DNA of 16,431 bases. Origin: Rhizobium sp. Q54. GTDB taxonomy: Bacteria > Pseudomonadota > Alphaproteobacteria > Rhizobiales > Beijerinckiaceae. Both the position numbers and the translations under genes were made by a program. The notes beneath the pieces were generated by a model, which was not told the DNA's origin, did no database searches, and was given only the letters and a program-made list of their open reading frames with translations. How positions within the stretch are numbered: the first letter of the stretch is position 1; each line of letters begins with the position of its first letter. This document shows, piece by piece, positions 1 to 10,519 of this stretch. Location of the stretch: assembly GCA_945903655.1 (NCBI GenBank), contig CAMDOY010000038.1:1-16431 (forward strand), in the 5' to 3' direction.

Positions 1-1762
1 CCTGCGTCACGAGACGCGCGCCCGCCGAGGCCTCAAGATCTGCCGCGCTCAGGGCGGCGGCGGAGAGAATACGGGCGGCGGAGGCCTTTCCCGTGACTTC
101 GGCGATGGCCAGAAAGGGCTCGCGGGCCAGCCGGTCGTGGGGCTCCACGAAGGCGGCGCGGCCATTGGCCATGAGAAACTCGCCGGGCTTGCCCCGCGCT
201 TTGGCGATCCGGTCGGGCCACGCCAGCGCCAGCAGGCGCCCGCAATCGCTGAGATCGCTCGTCACAATGGGGGCCTCCCCTGTGGCGCGTCGCGCGGCCT
301 GCTCCCAGCCGCCTGCGAGGCGCCGCCCATCTTCGGCCCGCCGCGAGCGATCGCTGCGCAGGCGCTGCACCCGGTCGGCGAGGTCGGCGCCCTCGCCCCC
401 CAGCCCCCGCTCCACCAGCACCAGCGCGATCTGGGCGGCGAGCGCCGCCTCGCCAGCCCGCGCCGCATCCACCACCATGCGGGCGAGGCGGGGCGGCAGG
501 GGCAGGGCGCGAATGGCGCGGCCCTCGTCGGTGATGGCGCCCTGCGCGTCCAGCGCGTCGAGATCGCACAAGAGGGCGCGAGCCTCCTTCACGGCGGGCG
601 CGGGCGGGGCGTCGAGCCAGGCGAGGCTGGCGGGATCGCGCGCGCCCCAGGCGGCGAGATCCAGCACGAGGCCGGAGAGGTCCGCCGAGAGGATTTCGGG
701 CGCCGCATAGGGCTCCATGGCGCCGGTCGAGGCCTCTTCCCAGAGGCGATAGCAGACGCCCGGTTCCGTGCGGCCGGCGCGGCCCCGGCGCTGGTCGGCG
801 GCGGCGCGGGAGACGCGCACGGTCTCCAGCCGACTGAGGCCAAGATCAGGCTCGTAGCGCTGCACCCGCGCTAGCCCGGAATCGATGACCACCCGCACCC
901 CCTCGATGGTCAGCGACGTCTCGGCGATGGAGGTGGCCAGCACCACCTTGCGCCGCCCCTGTGCTGCGGGCTTCACCGCCCGGTCCTGGGCTTCCCGGTC
1001 CATGGCGCCGAAGAGGGGGGCGATGTCGACCGTGGGGTCCTTGATTCGCTCGCGCAAAAGGTCCGCCGTGCGCAGGATTTCGCCTTGGCCGGGCAGGAAG
1101 ACCAGCAGGGAGCCGGGCTCCTCCCCCAGCGCCCGCCCCACCAACCGCGCCACCTCATCCTCCAGCCGCGCGCGCGGATCGCGCGGCGTATGGCGGGTTT
1201 CCACCGGAAAGGCGCGGCCCTGGGATCCGATGATTCTGCAATTGCCCATGAGGCGGCTGACGCGGGCCCCGTCGAGGGTGGCGGACATCACGAGGATCCG
1301 CAAATCCTCCCGCAGGCCGGCCTGCGCGTCGAGCGCCAAAGCGAGCCCCATGTCGGCGTCGAGGGAGCGTTCATGAAATTCGTCGAAGATCACTGCGCCG
1401 ACGCCCTCGAGGCCGGGGTCGTCGAGAATCATGCGGGCGAAGACGCCTTCGGTGACCACTTCTATGCGCGTGCGGCCCGAGACCCGCGATTGCATGCGCA
1501 CCCGCAGGCCCACCACCCCGCCAAGGGCGTCTTCGATGATGTCGGCCATGCGCTGGGCGGCGGCGCGCGCGGCAAGACGTCGCGGCTCCAGCAGGATCAG
1601 GCGTTTCCCCCGGGCCCAGGGCTCATCGAGCAGCGCCAGCGGAACGCGCGTCGTCTTGCCCGCGCCGGGGGGCGCGACCAGCACGGCGCGCGTTTCCTGC
1701 TGGAGACAGCGGGCGAGGTCGCCGGTGACGGCGTCGATGGGGAGGGGGGTATGAGGCCTCAT
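1..1762 (-). CDS. hrpB: ATP-dependent helicase HrpB (C-terminal end missing)
   Basis: DEAH-box superfamily 2 helicase of the HrpB family, thought to act on RNA. The reading frame is open from an ATG at 1762 to the window edge, giving 587 residues; family members are around 800-830 residues, so roughly the last 230 are outside the window. Visible motifs: Walker A APPGAGKTT at residues 30-38, DEFH (the family's DExH box) at 127-130, SAT at 160-162, the LPGQGEI segment near 224-230, and motif VI QRRGRAGR at 324-331. The order RecA1, RecA2, then helicase-associated domain is normal and no frameshift was seen. It is divergent from kup across 163 bases. No good Shine-Dalgarno precedes the ATG; the start was chosen because Walker A then begins about 30 residues in, as in homologues. 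The family role in alphaproteobacteria is poorly known; identity is confident, substrate is not. Confidence 0.95.
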   Translation of the reverse strand, partial: MRPHTPLPIDAVTGDLARCLQQETRAVLVAPPGAGKTTRVPLALLDEPWARGKRLILLEPRRLAARAAAQRMADIIEDALGGVVGLRVRMQSRVSGRTRIEVVTEGVFARMILDDPGLEGVGAVIFDEFHERSLDADMGLALALDAQAGLREDLRILVMSATLDGARVSRLMGNCRIIGSQGRAFPVETRHTPRDPRARLEDEVARLVGRALGEEPGSLLVFLPGQGEILRTADLLRERIKDPTVDIAPLFGAMDREAQDRAVKPAAQGRRKVVLATSIAETSLTIEGVRVVIDSGLARVQRYEPDLGLSRLETVRVSRAAADQRRGRAGRTEPGVCYRLWEEASTGAMEPYAAPEILSADLSGLVLDLAAWGARDPASLAWLDAPPAPAVKEARALLCDLDALDAQGAITDEGRAIRALPLPPRLARMVVDAARAGEAALAAQIALVLVERGLGGEGADLADRVQRLRSDRSRRAEDGRRLAGGWEQAARRATGEAPIVTSDLSDCGRLLALAWPDRIAKARGKPGEFLMANGRAAFVEPHDRLAREPFLAIAEVTGKASAARILSAAALSAADLEASAGARLVTQ

Positions 1763-1882
1763 GGGGAAGGGATGGCAGGAAGCGCGGGCGCGGGCAACAC
1801 CCGCGATATTGAATAAGAATCATCCTTCTTTAGGGTATCTTTGGCTGGAGGCCCTTCTCGCCGTCGCGCAGAGGGAGTATAG

Positions 1883-1897
1883 GAACGCTCCTTGAAC
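1883..1897. promoter_or_regulatory. Possible LexA (SOS) box between hrpB and kup
   Basis: GAAC-N7-GAAC, read GTTC-N7-GTTC on the minus strand, is the direct repeat known as the LexA operator of Alphaproteobacteria. It lies 28 bases upstream of the kup start and 121 upstream of the hrpB start. On the minus strand a TATACT hexamer (1876-1881) follows it directly, so it could sit in an hrpB promoter, though no good -35 is seen. A chance match somewhere in a window of this size is not improbable; the intergenic position is the main support. Confidence 0.3.
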
Positions 1898-1925
1898 TGA
1901 ACGGGTACGGGTCAGGAATAATCGA

Positions 1926-3851
1926 ATGGCGCATGAGGGCCTGAGCGGCTCGGCCGCAACTGATTCCGAGCCCGAAAAGGGTGACGAAGATTATTCTCAT
2001 GGGAGCGTGTGGTCCCTGACCCTGGGATCCATCGGCGTCGTCTATGGCGACATCGGCACCAGCCCCCTCTATGCCCTGCGCGAATCCCTGGCGCATACCC
2101 ATTCGGGCGGCGGCATCGTCGAGCAGAACGTGATCGGCATCGTGTCTCTGCTGCTCTGGGCGCTGTTCCTTACGGTCACGCTCAAATATGTCCTGTTTCT
2201 GATGCGGGCGGACAACAAGGGCGAGGGCGGCACCCTGGCGCTCATGGCGCTCGCCCAGAACGCCTTCCCCAGGGCAGCAGTCCCCGTCTTCGTGCTGGGC
2301 ATTCTCGGCGCCTCGCTCTTTTCCGGCGACGCCATCATCACCCCCGCGATCTCCGTGCTCTCGGCGGTGGAGGGCTTGAAACTCGTTACGCCCTTGTTCG
2401 AGCCCTATGTGGTTCCGATCACGCTGGTGATTCTCGTCACGCTCTTCATGGTGCAAAGCCGGGGCACGGGCCGGGTGGCGAGCTTCTTTGGACCGATCAT
2501 GCTGGTCTGGTTCCTCACCATCGCCGTGTTGGGCGCGAGCCATATCGGCGACGCCCCGCGCATCTTCATGGCTTTCGATCCCAGAAATGGCCTGCAGTTT
2601 CTGGCCAGCAATGGGATGGTCGGGTTTCTGGTGCTGGGCAGCGTCTTTCTCGCGGTGACCGGCGCCGAGGCCCTTTATGCGGATATGGGCCATTTCGGCC
2701 GTCGGCCCATCCAGATCGCCTGGATCGTGCTGGTCCTGCCCTCCCTGGTGCTGAACTATCTGGGTCAGGGCGCGTTGATTCTCAGCAATCCCCAGGCGGT
2801 GGAGAATCCCTTCTTTCTGGCGGCGCCCGAATGGGCGCTGTTGCCTCTGGTGCTGTTGGCGACCCTCGCCACGGTCATCGCCAGTCAGGCGACGATCACC
2901 GGCGCCTTTTCGCTGGCGCGTCAGGCGATCCAGCTGGGTCTGTTGCCGCGCATGGAGATCATCCACACCTCCCACACCCAGGAAGGCCAGATCTATATTC
3001 CGCGCGTGAACCGCATATTGCTCATCGGCGTGATCCTGTTGGTGCTGATGTTCAAGACCTCGAGCGCTTTGGCCTCCGCCTATGGCATCGCGGTCACAGC
3101 CTCCCTGCTGGTCGATTCCTGCCTCGCCTTCGTGGTGGTGTGGAAGCTCTGGCGCTGGCCGCTCTGGGGCGCGCTGGTCGTCACGGGCGCGTTCCTGTGC
3201 ATCGAACTCGCCTTCTTCTCCGCCAATGTGGTGAAGGTTCTCGATGGCGGCTATGTGCCCATGTTCGTGGGCGCCTCGGTGGTCGTGATCATGTGGACCT
3301 GGACGCGCGGCACGAGGCTGCTGGAGCAGAAGACCCGCCGCGATTCCATCCCCCTGCGCGATCTCATGCGCATGCTGGAGAAATCCAAGCCCACGCGCGT
3401 GTCGGGCGCTGCCGTCTTCCTGACCTCCGATCCCGAGGTTGCGCCGACCGCGCTCATGCATAATCTCAAGCACAACAAGGTCCTGCACGAGCGCATCTTC
3501 ATCATCTCCGTGAAGACCGAGCAGGTGCCCCGCGTCAATCCGAAGAAGCGCTTCGAAATCGAGCGCATCTCCGACGATTTCACCAAGGTCACCCTGCACT
3601 ATGGCTTCATGGAAAGCCCGCGCGTGCCTGCGGCGCTGGCCACCCTGCGCAAGGCGGGCCTGAAATTCGACATCATGACCACGTCGTTCTTTTTGGGTCG
3701 CCGCACCCTGAAGACCGCGCCCAATTCCGGCATGCCCTCATGGCAGGACAAGCTCTTCGTCGCCCTGTCGAAACAGTCGGCCAACGCGACGGATTTCTTC
3801 TCCATCCCCTCCGACCGGGTAGTGGAGCTGGGCGCGCAGGTGACGGTCTGA
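1926..3851 (+). CDS. kup: Low-affinity potassium uptake protein Kup (KUP/HAK/KT family)
   Basis: Inner-membrane K+ transporter, thought to work as a K+/H+ symporter. The family signature GDIGTSPLYALRES is at residues 41-54 in the first membrane segment, and the KGEGGT motif follows TM2. About twelve hydrophobic segments fill the first 460 residues; the rest is the usual cytoplasmic tail, ending in the family-typical FFSIPSDRVVELGAQV. The length of 641 residues is normal for alphaproteobacterial Kup. AGGA at 1914-1917, eight bases before the ATG, supports this start, and the 28-residue hydrophilic N-terminus is typical. It is divergent from hrpB and convergent with ugd, so it is probably transcribed alone. 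Nothing in it appears broken. Confidence 0.97.
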   Translation: MAHEGLSGSAATDSEPEKGDEDYSHGSVWSLTLGSIGVVYGDIGTSPLYALRESLAHTHSGGGIVEQNVIGIVSLLLWALFLTVTLKYVLFLMRADNKGEGGTLALMALAQNAFPRAAVPVFVLGILGASLFSGDAIITPAISVLSAVEGLKLVTPLFEPYVVPITLVILVTLFMVQSRGTGRVASFFGPIMLVWFLTIAVLGASHIGDAPRIFMAFDPRNGLQFLASNGMVGFLVLGSVFLAVTGAEALYADMGHFGRRPIQIAWIVLVLPSLVLNYLGQGALILSNPQAVENPFFLAAPEWALLPLVLLATLATVIASQATITGAFSLARQAIQLGLLPRMEIIHTSHTQEGQIYIPRVNRILLIGVILLVLMFKTSSALASAYGIAVTASLLVDSCLAFVVVWKLWRWPLWGALVVTGAFLCIELAFFSANVVKVLDGGYVPMFVGASVVVIMWTWTRGTRLLEQKTRRDSIPLRDLMRMLEKSKPTRVSGAAVFLTSDPEVAPTALMHNLKHNKVLHERIFIISVKTEQVPRVNPKKRFEIERISDDFTKVTLHYGFMESPRVPAALATLRKAGLKFDIMTTSFFLGRRTLKTAPNSGMPSWQDKLFVALSKQSANATDFFSIPSDRVVELGAQVTV

Positions 3852-3865
3852 AAGTCAGGCCCGTC
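3842..3865. terminator. Compact stem-loop spanning both stop codons of kup and ugd
   Basis: GACGG (3842-3846) pairs with CCGTC (3861-3865). Inside, CTGA (3848-3851) pairs with TCAG (3855-3858) around an AAG loop, with one unpaired base on the left and two on the right. The inner stem contains the two opposing TGA stop codons. No T-run follows on either strand, so intrinsic termination is uncertain; it may only be a structured 3' end shared by the two convergent transcripts. Confidence 0.3.
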
Positions 3866-5159
3866 CCACGCTCACATAGGTGAAGCCCAGCCGCCGCATT
3901 TCCTCGGGCCGGTAGATGTTGCGCAGGTCGATGACGACTGGCGCCGCCAGCGCCGCCTTGACGCGCTTCATGTCGAGCGCGCGGAACGCGTCCCACTCCG
4001 TCACGATCACCAGAGCCTGCGCCCCCGCGACGCATTCGTAAGGGTCCTTGCAGAAGGTCACCTTCTCCATGAGAGGCCGCGCCTGCCCCATGCTCTCGGG
4101 ATCATAGGCGGCCACATGGGCGCCCGCCTCCTCCAGCGCCGCCACGATGTCGATGGAGGGCGCGTCGCGCATGTCGTCGGTGTTGGGTTTGAAGGCGAGG
4201 CCGAGCAGGGCGATTGTCTTGCCCGCGACCGAACCGCCGCAGGCCTCCAGCACCTTGCCCGCCATGGCGCGCTTGCGCTGCGCATTGACGGCGGCCACCG
4301 TCTCCACGATGCGCAGGGGCGCGCCCATGTCCTGCCCGGTCTTGATGAGGGCCAGCGTGTCCTTGGGAAAGCACGAGCCCCCATAGCCCGGACCCGCATG
4401 CAGGAACTTCGAGCCGATGCGATTGTCGAGGCCGATGCCGCGCGCCACATCCTGCACATTGGCGCCAGTGCGCTCGCACAGATCCGCGATCTCGTTGATG
4501 AAGGTGATCTTCGTCGCGAGAAAGGCGTTGGCGGCGTATTTGGTGAGCTCCGCCGTGCGGCGCGAGGTGAAGAGGATTGGCGGCTGGTTGAGATAGAGCG
4601 GGCGGTAGACCTCGCTCATCACCTCGCGCGCCCGCTCATCCTCGATGCCGATGACGATGCGGTCGGGTCGCTTGAAATCATTGATCGCCGCGCCCTCGCG
4701 CAGGAACTCGGGATTGGAGACCATGGCGAAGTCGCAGCCCGGCGCAGTCTCGCGGATGATACGCTCGACATCATCGCCCGTGCCCACGGGCACGGTGGAT
4801 TTGGTGACCACCACCGTGAATCCATTGAGCGCTCCGGCGATCTCCTTCGCGGCGTCGAAAACATAGGTCAGATCCGCATGGCCGTCGCCGCGCCGCGAGG
4901 GCGTGCCGACCGCGATGAAGACCGCATCGGCGTTGCGCACGGCGGGGCCAAGATCCGTGGTGAAGAACAGGCGCTCCTGGCGCATGTTGTTGGCGACGAT
5001 TTCAGCGAGGCCCGGCTCGAAGATCGGGATCTCGCCACGCTGCAGGGCTGCGATCTTGCCCGCGTCCTTGTCGACGCAGGTGACGACATGGCCGAAGTCG
5101 GCGAAACAGGCGCCGGACACAAGGCCCACATAGCCTGAGCCAATCATGGCGATATGCAT
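3855..5159 (-). CDS. ugd: UDP-glucose 6-dehydrogenase
   Basis: Cytoplasmic enzyme of the UDP-glucose/GDP-mannose dehydrogenase family. It oxidises UDP-glucose twice with NAD+ to UDP-glucuronate, a precursor of acidic exopolysaccharide, capsule and LPS sugars. The dinucleotide-binding GSGYVG is at residues 7-12, the central segment has TAELTKYAANAFLATK at 202-217, and the catalytic cysteine is C263 in GGSCFPKDT. The C-terminal UDP-binding domain (AGKTIALLGLAFKPNTDDMRD) is present. The 434 residues match the Ugd/TuaD/RkpK group; the GDP-mannose dehydrogenase branch is less likely given the overall pattern. AAGGA (forward 5170-5174) sits about nine bases before the ATG. The gene lies 66 bases downstream of maeB on the same strand, with a hairpin and a short dyad between, so separate transcription is likely. 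Confidence 0.95.
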   Translation of the reverse strand: MHIAMIGSGYVGLVSGACFADFGHVVTCVDKDAGKIAALQRGEIPIFEPGLAEIVANNMRQERLFFTTDLGPAVRNADAVFIAVGTPSRRGDGHADLTYVFDAAKEIAGALNGFTVVVTKSTVPVGTGDDVERIIRETAPGCDFAMVSNPEFLREGAAINDFKRPDRIVIGIEDERAREVMSEVYRPLYLNQPPILFTSRRTAELTKYAANAFLATKITFINEIADLCERTGANVQDVARGIGLDNRIGSKFLHAGPGYGGSCFPKDTLALIKTGQDMGAPLRIVETVAAVNAQRKRAMAGKVLEACGGSVAGKTIALLGLAFKPNTDDMRDAPSIDIVAALEEAGAHVAAYDPESMGQARPLMEKVTFCKDPYECVAGAQALVIVTEWDAFRALDMKRVKAALAAPVVIDLRNIYRPEEMRRLGFTYVSVGRA

Positions 5160-5172
5160 GATGCTTGGTCCT

Positions 5173-5186
5173 TGAACGGGTGTTCA
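5173..5186. promoter_or_regulatory. Short dyad upstream of ugd
   Basis: TGAAC-GGGT-GTTCA is a perfect 5-bp inverted repeat directly next to the ugd Shine-Dalgarno. It could be an operator or an mRNA hairpin near the ribosome binding site. It resembles the Gram-positive LexA site (GAAC-N4-GTTC), which is not the alphaproteobacterial form. This is weak support from symmetry and position only. Confidence 0.2.
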
Positions 5187-5196
5187 GTGCGAAGGT

Positions 5197-5219
5197 GGAT
5201 CCGGGCTCGCCCCGGACCC
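5197..5219 (-). terminator. GC-rich hairpin downstream of maeB
   Basis: TCCGGG (5200-5205) pairs with CCCGGA (5211-5216) around a five-base loop, and two further G-C pairs lie beyond one mismatch. It begins seven bases after the maeB stop. There is no T-run, so it may be a stabilising 3' structure, a REP-like element or a weak terminator separating maeB from ugd. Confidence 0.35.
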
Positions 5220-5225
5220 GTGATC

Positions 5226-7511
<2,286 letters not shown>

Positions 7512-7552
7512 TCTGTGTCCAGTGATCCTGCAGGGCGGATGGGGTTGCAGAG

Positions 7553-7581
7553 ACCTTAGCGGCCATGGGCGCGGGTTCCAA
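7553..7581 (-). promoter_or_regulatory. Candidate maeB promoter
   Basis: On the minus strand TTGGAA (7576-7581), a 17-base spacer and TAAGGT (7553-7558, in the context GCTAAGGTC) resemble an alphaproteobacterial housekeeping promoter. The predicted start near 7546 gives a 5' UTR of about 35 bases to the ATG at 7511. The -10 matches the TATAAT consensus at only three positions, so this rests on spacing and position. Confidence 0.35.
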
Positions 7582-7692
7582 TGGTCTTTTTTGGGCAAGA
7601 ATCGACAATTGCGTGATGCCGGATCCTGTTTTTCCCCAGACTCTCAGCAAGCTTTGGATGCGCCAAGGCCGCGCCCTTGCTAGGGTCCCGCC

Positions 7693-10398
7693 ATGACCCA
7701 TCAGCCCCCCCAGCCCAAAAGTCCCGAAGCCGAGGCGCAGCGGTTGACGCCCATGATGGCGCAATATGTGGAGATCAAGGCGGCCAATCCGGACTCCCTG
7801 CTGTTCTACCGCATGGGGGATTTCTACGAACTGTTCTTCCATGACGCGGAAGTGGCGAGCCGGGCTTTGGGCATCGTGCTCACCAAGCGGGGCAAGCATC
7901 TGGGGGAGGATATCCCCATGTGCGGCGTGCCCATCGAGCGGTCCGACGATTATCTCCAGCGGCTGATCGGTCTGGGCCACCGGGTGGCCGTCTGCGAGCA
8001 GATGGAGGATCCCGCCGAGGCCAAGAAGCGCGGGCCGAAATCCGTGGTGCGGCGCGATGTGGTGCGGCTGGTCACGCCCGGCACCATCACCGAGGACCGG
8101 CTGCTCGACCCGGCCCGCGCCAATGTGCTGATGGCGCTGGCCCGGGTGCGCGGCTCCCAGGACGATTGGATCTATGGCCTCGCCGCCGCCGACATCTCCA
8201 CCGGCGCCTTCATGCTGCTGGAATGCCCGCAGGCGAGCCTTGGCGCCGAGGTGGCGCGCATCGATCCGCGCGAGATCGTGGCGGGGGAGGCGCTGTGCCG
8301 CGAGCCCCTGCTGGAGCAGTTCTTCGCGGACTGGCGCATTCCCGTCACCCCCACGGCCCGGGAGGCTGGGGACGCCGAGCGGGTGCTCTGCGAATGGTAT
8401 GGGGTGACGACGCTGGACGGGTTCGGCGCCTTCACCAGGGCCGAGTTGGCCGCCGCCGCCGCCCTCATCCGCTATGTGGAGCGCACCCAATTGGGCGCTC
8501 GTCCCCCCCTCGCCCGCCCCAGCCGCGCCCAGCGCGGGGCGATTCTGGAGATTGATGCGGCCACGCGGGCCAATCTGGAGCTGGTGCGCACGCTGGGCGG
8601 CGTCCGCGAGGGCTCCCTGCTCGCCTCCATCGACATGACCGCGACCTCGGCGGGCGGGCGCCTGCTGGCGGAGCGGCTGGCGGGGCCGCTGACCGACCCG
8701 TCGCTGATCTGCGAGCGGCAGGAGGCGGTCTCGCTGTTCCTGAATGATCCCGCCCTGCGCGCCGATGTGCGGCGTCTGCTGGAGGCGGCGCCGGATATTC
8801 CCCGCGCGCTCGCCCGCATCGCCCTGCAAAGGGGCGGGCCGCGCGATCTGGCGGCTTTGGGCATGGGCGCCTCCGCCGCCGCCCATGTGGCGGCGCGGCT
8901 GGGCGGGGCTGATCTACCTGCGGAGATCGCCCGCGCCGCCGAGGCCGCCGCCGCCATCGATCCTGCCCTCGCCGCCCGTCTGGCGGCCACGCTGGCCGAT
9001 GAATTGCCCCTCAACCGCCGCGATGGCGGCTTCGTGCGCGCGGGCTGCGACGCTCTTCTGGATGAGACGCGCGGGCTGCGGGACGAGAGCCGAAGGGTCA
9101 TCGCCTCCTTGCAGGCCGATTATTGCGAGCTGGCGGGCACGAAGCAGCTGCGCATCAAGCACAACAATTTTCTGGGCTGGTTTCTGGAGGTGCCCCAGGC
9201 GCTGGGCGAGACCTTCCTGCGCGAGCCCCTCAACGCAACCTTCATCCATCGCCAGACCATGGCGGGCGCCATGCGCTTCTCGACCGTGGCCCTCTCCGAG
9301 CTGGAATCGAAGATCGCTTCGGCCGCCGACCGGGCGCTGGCGATCGAGTCAGGCATTTTCGACGACCTCTGCGCGCTGATCGAGGCGCAGGCCCCCGCCC
9401 TGAAGGCGGCCTCCGAGGCGCTGGCGATCATCGACGTCTCGGCTGCGCTGGCCGAACTCGCCAGCCGCCGCAACTGGGTGAGGCCGCAGGTGGACGCCAC
9501 CCTGCGCTTCGAGATCGAGGCCGGGCGCCATCCGGTGGTGGAGGCGGCGCTGGCCCTGCGGGGCGAGGGCTTCGTGGCCAACAATTGCGATCTGAGCGCC
9601 CCCGCCTCCAGCGGCGCCGGGCGCATCGCGGTCATCACCGGCCCGAACATGGCGGGTAAATCGACCTATCTGCGCCAGAACGCCCTGATCGTGATCCTCG
9701 CCCAGATGGGCTCTTTCGTGCCTGCGAAGGGCGCCTGCATCGGGGTGGTGGACCGGCTGTTTTCGCGGGTGGGCGCGGCGGATGATCTGGCGCGGGGCCG
9801 CTCCACCTTCATGGTGGAGATGGTGGAGACCGCCGCCATCCTCAATCAGGCGACCGAACGCTCCCTGGTGATCCTCGATGAGATCGGGCGCGGGACCGCC
9901 ACGTTCGATGGGCTCTCCATCGCCTGGGCCTCCATCGAGCATCTGCACCAGACCAATCGCTCCCGGGCGCTCTTCGCCACCCATTTCCATGAGCTGACCC
10001 AGCTCACCAAGAAGCTGCCGCGCCTGATGAACCTGACCATGCGGGTCTCCGACTGGAATGGGGAGGTGATCTTCCTGCATGAGGTCGTGGCGGGCGCGGC
10101 GGACCGGTCCTATGGCATTCAGGTGGCCAAGCTCGCGGGCCTGCCGCAGTCCGTGGTGGAGCGGGCCAAGACCATTCTGGGAGAGCTGGAAGCCTCGGAC
10201 CGGCAGGCGCCCGTGCAGCGGCTGATCGACGATCTCCCCCTCTTCGCCGCCGCCGCCCCCCGCGCGCCTGCGCCCGCCCCTGCGGCGGCGCCAGATCCCC
10301 TGGGGGTCGCGCTTGACGCCATTCAGCCCGACGAGCTTAGCCCCCGCGAGGCGTTGGAGCATCTCTACGCGCTGAAGAAACTGCGGCCACGGCCCTGA
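7693..10398 (+). CDS. mutS: DNA mismatch repair protein MutS
   Basis: Recognises base mismatches and small loops, then recruits MutL using ATP. The 901 residues are normal for the order. The mismatch-reading Phe-X-Glu is F44-Y45-E46 in GDFYELF. Connector, lever and clamp domains follow; the ATPase has Walker A GPNMAGKST at 650-658 and Walker B VILDEIGRGTATFDG with D729/E730. A Pro/Ala-rich linker around residues 850-875 leads to the conserved end IQPDELSPREALEHLYALKK, part of the oligomerisation region. AGGG at 7682-7685, seven bases before the ATG, supports the start. It is divergent from maeB across 181 bases. A GCTAGGGTC element overlaps the Shine-Dalgarno and looks like the -10 of maeB, but no matching -35 at normal distance was found. 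All key motifs are intact, so no mutator state is suggested. Confidence 0.98.
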   Translation: MTHQPPQPKSPEAEAQRLTPMMAQYVEIKAANPDSLLFYRMGDFYELFFHDAEVASRALGIVLTKRGKHLGEDIPMCGVPIERSDDYLQRLIGLGHRVAVCEQMEDPAEAKKRGPKSVVRRDVVRLVTPGTITEDRLLDPARANVLMALARVRGSQDDWIYGLAAADISTGAFMLLECPQASLGAEVARIDPREIVAGEALCREPLLEQFFADWRIPVTPTAREAGDAERVLCEWYGVTTLDGFGAFTRAELAAAAALIRYVERTQLGARPPLARPSRAQRGAILEIDAATRANLELVRTLGGVREGSLLASIDMTATSAGGRLLAERLAGPLTDPSLICERQEAVSLFLNDPALRADVRRLLEAAPDIPRALARIALQRGGPRDLAALGMGASAAAHVAARLGGADLPAEIARAAEAAAAIDPALAARLAATLADELPLNRRDGGFVRAGCDALLDETRGLRDESRRVIASLQADYCELAGTKQLRIKHNNFLGWFLEVPQALGETFLREPLNATFIHRQTMAGAMRFSTVALSELESKIASAADRALAIESGIFDDLCALIEAQAPALKAASEALAIIDVSAALAELASRRNWVRPQVDATLRFEIEAGRHPVVEAALALRGEGFVANNCDLSAPASSGAGRIAVITGPNMAGKSTYLRQNALIVILAQMGSFVPAKGACIGVVDRLFSRVGAADDLARGRSTFMVEMVETAAILNQATERSLVILDEIGRGTATFDGLSIAWASIEHLHQTNRSRALFATHFHELTQLTKKLPRLMNLTMRVSDWNGEVIFLHEVVAGAADRSYGIQVAKLAGLPQSVVERAKTILGELEASDRQAPVQRLIDDLPLFAAAAPRAPAPAPAAAPDPLGVALDAIQPDELSPREALEHLYALKKLRPRP

Positions 10399-10466
10399 TT
10401 AGGGGCTTGTTGACCTTGGCCCATGAAATTTGCGGCCTCCGCCGTTGTTTCGCCTTGGAGTGCGAA

Positions 10467-10475
10467 TGATATAAG
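10467..10475 (+). promoter_or_regulatory. Extended -10 promoter of the phosphohexomutase gene
   Basis: TGA-TATAAG is an extended -10 element with five of six matches to TATAAT. A TTGTTT at 10445-10450 may be a poor -35 (19-base spacer). It overlaps a GTG that would otherwise extend the gene upstream, arguing for the ATG at 10520. Transcription would begin near 10481-10483, inside a 15-base dyad. Confidence 0.45.
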
Positions 10476-10476
10476 T

Positions 10477-10491
10477 GGCGACTCAGTCGCC
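10477..10491. promoter_or_regulatory. 15-base dyad at the predicted transcription start (possible operator)
   Basis: GGCGACT-C-AGTCGCC is a perfect 7-bp inverted repeat around one central base. It starts directly after the -10 hexamer, the classic place for a repressor site. It includes GACTC (10480-10484), a GANTC site that the alphaproteobacterial methylase CcrM would methylate. The binding protein, if any, is unknown. Confidence 0.4.
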
Positions 10492-10519
10492 CGTGCGCTC
10501 GAACTTTCTTGAGGCTTTC

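Noticed and set aside
1806..1836. Fur/Irr-like AT-rich sequence (AAGAA-N6-TTCTT) upstream of hrpB
   Set aside because: A hand comparison with the 19-base Fur consensus gave only about 11 matches, and hrpB or kup have no expected link to iron.
1892..1922. TTGAAC-N19-AATAAT as a kup promoter
   Set aside because: Transcription would begin just inside the coding region, after the ATG.
1830..3599. 589-residue minus-strand ORF opposite kup
   Set aside because: Antisense shadow of kup with biased composition and no recognisable domain.
7654..7692. Leaderless mutS promoter using GCTAGGGT
   Set aside because: No -35 at acceptable spacing, and AGGG in the same place works as a normal Shine-Dalgarno.
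10475..10519. Upstream GTG start for the phosphohexomutase
   Set aside because: It lies on the -10 element and lacks a Shine-Dalgarno, whereas the ATG at 10520 has GAGG at good spacing.
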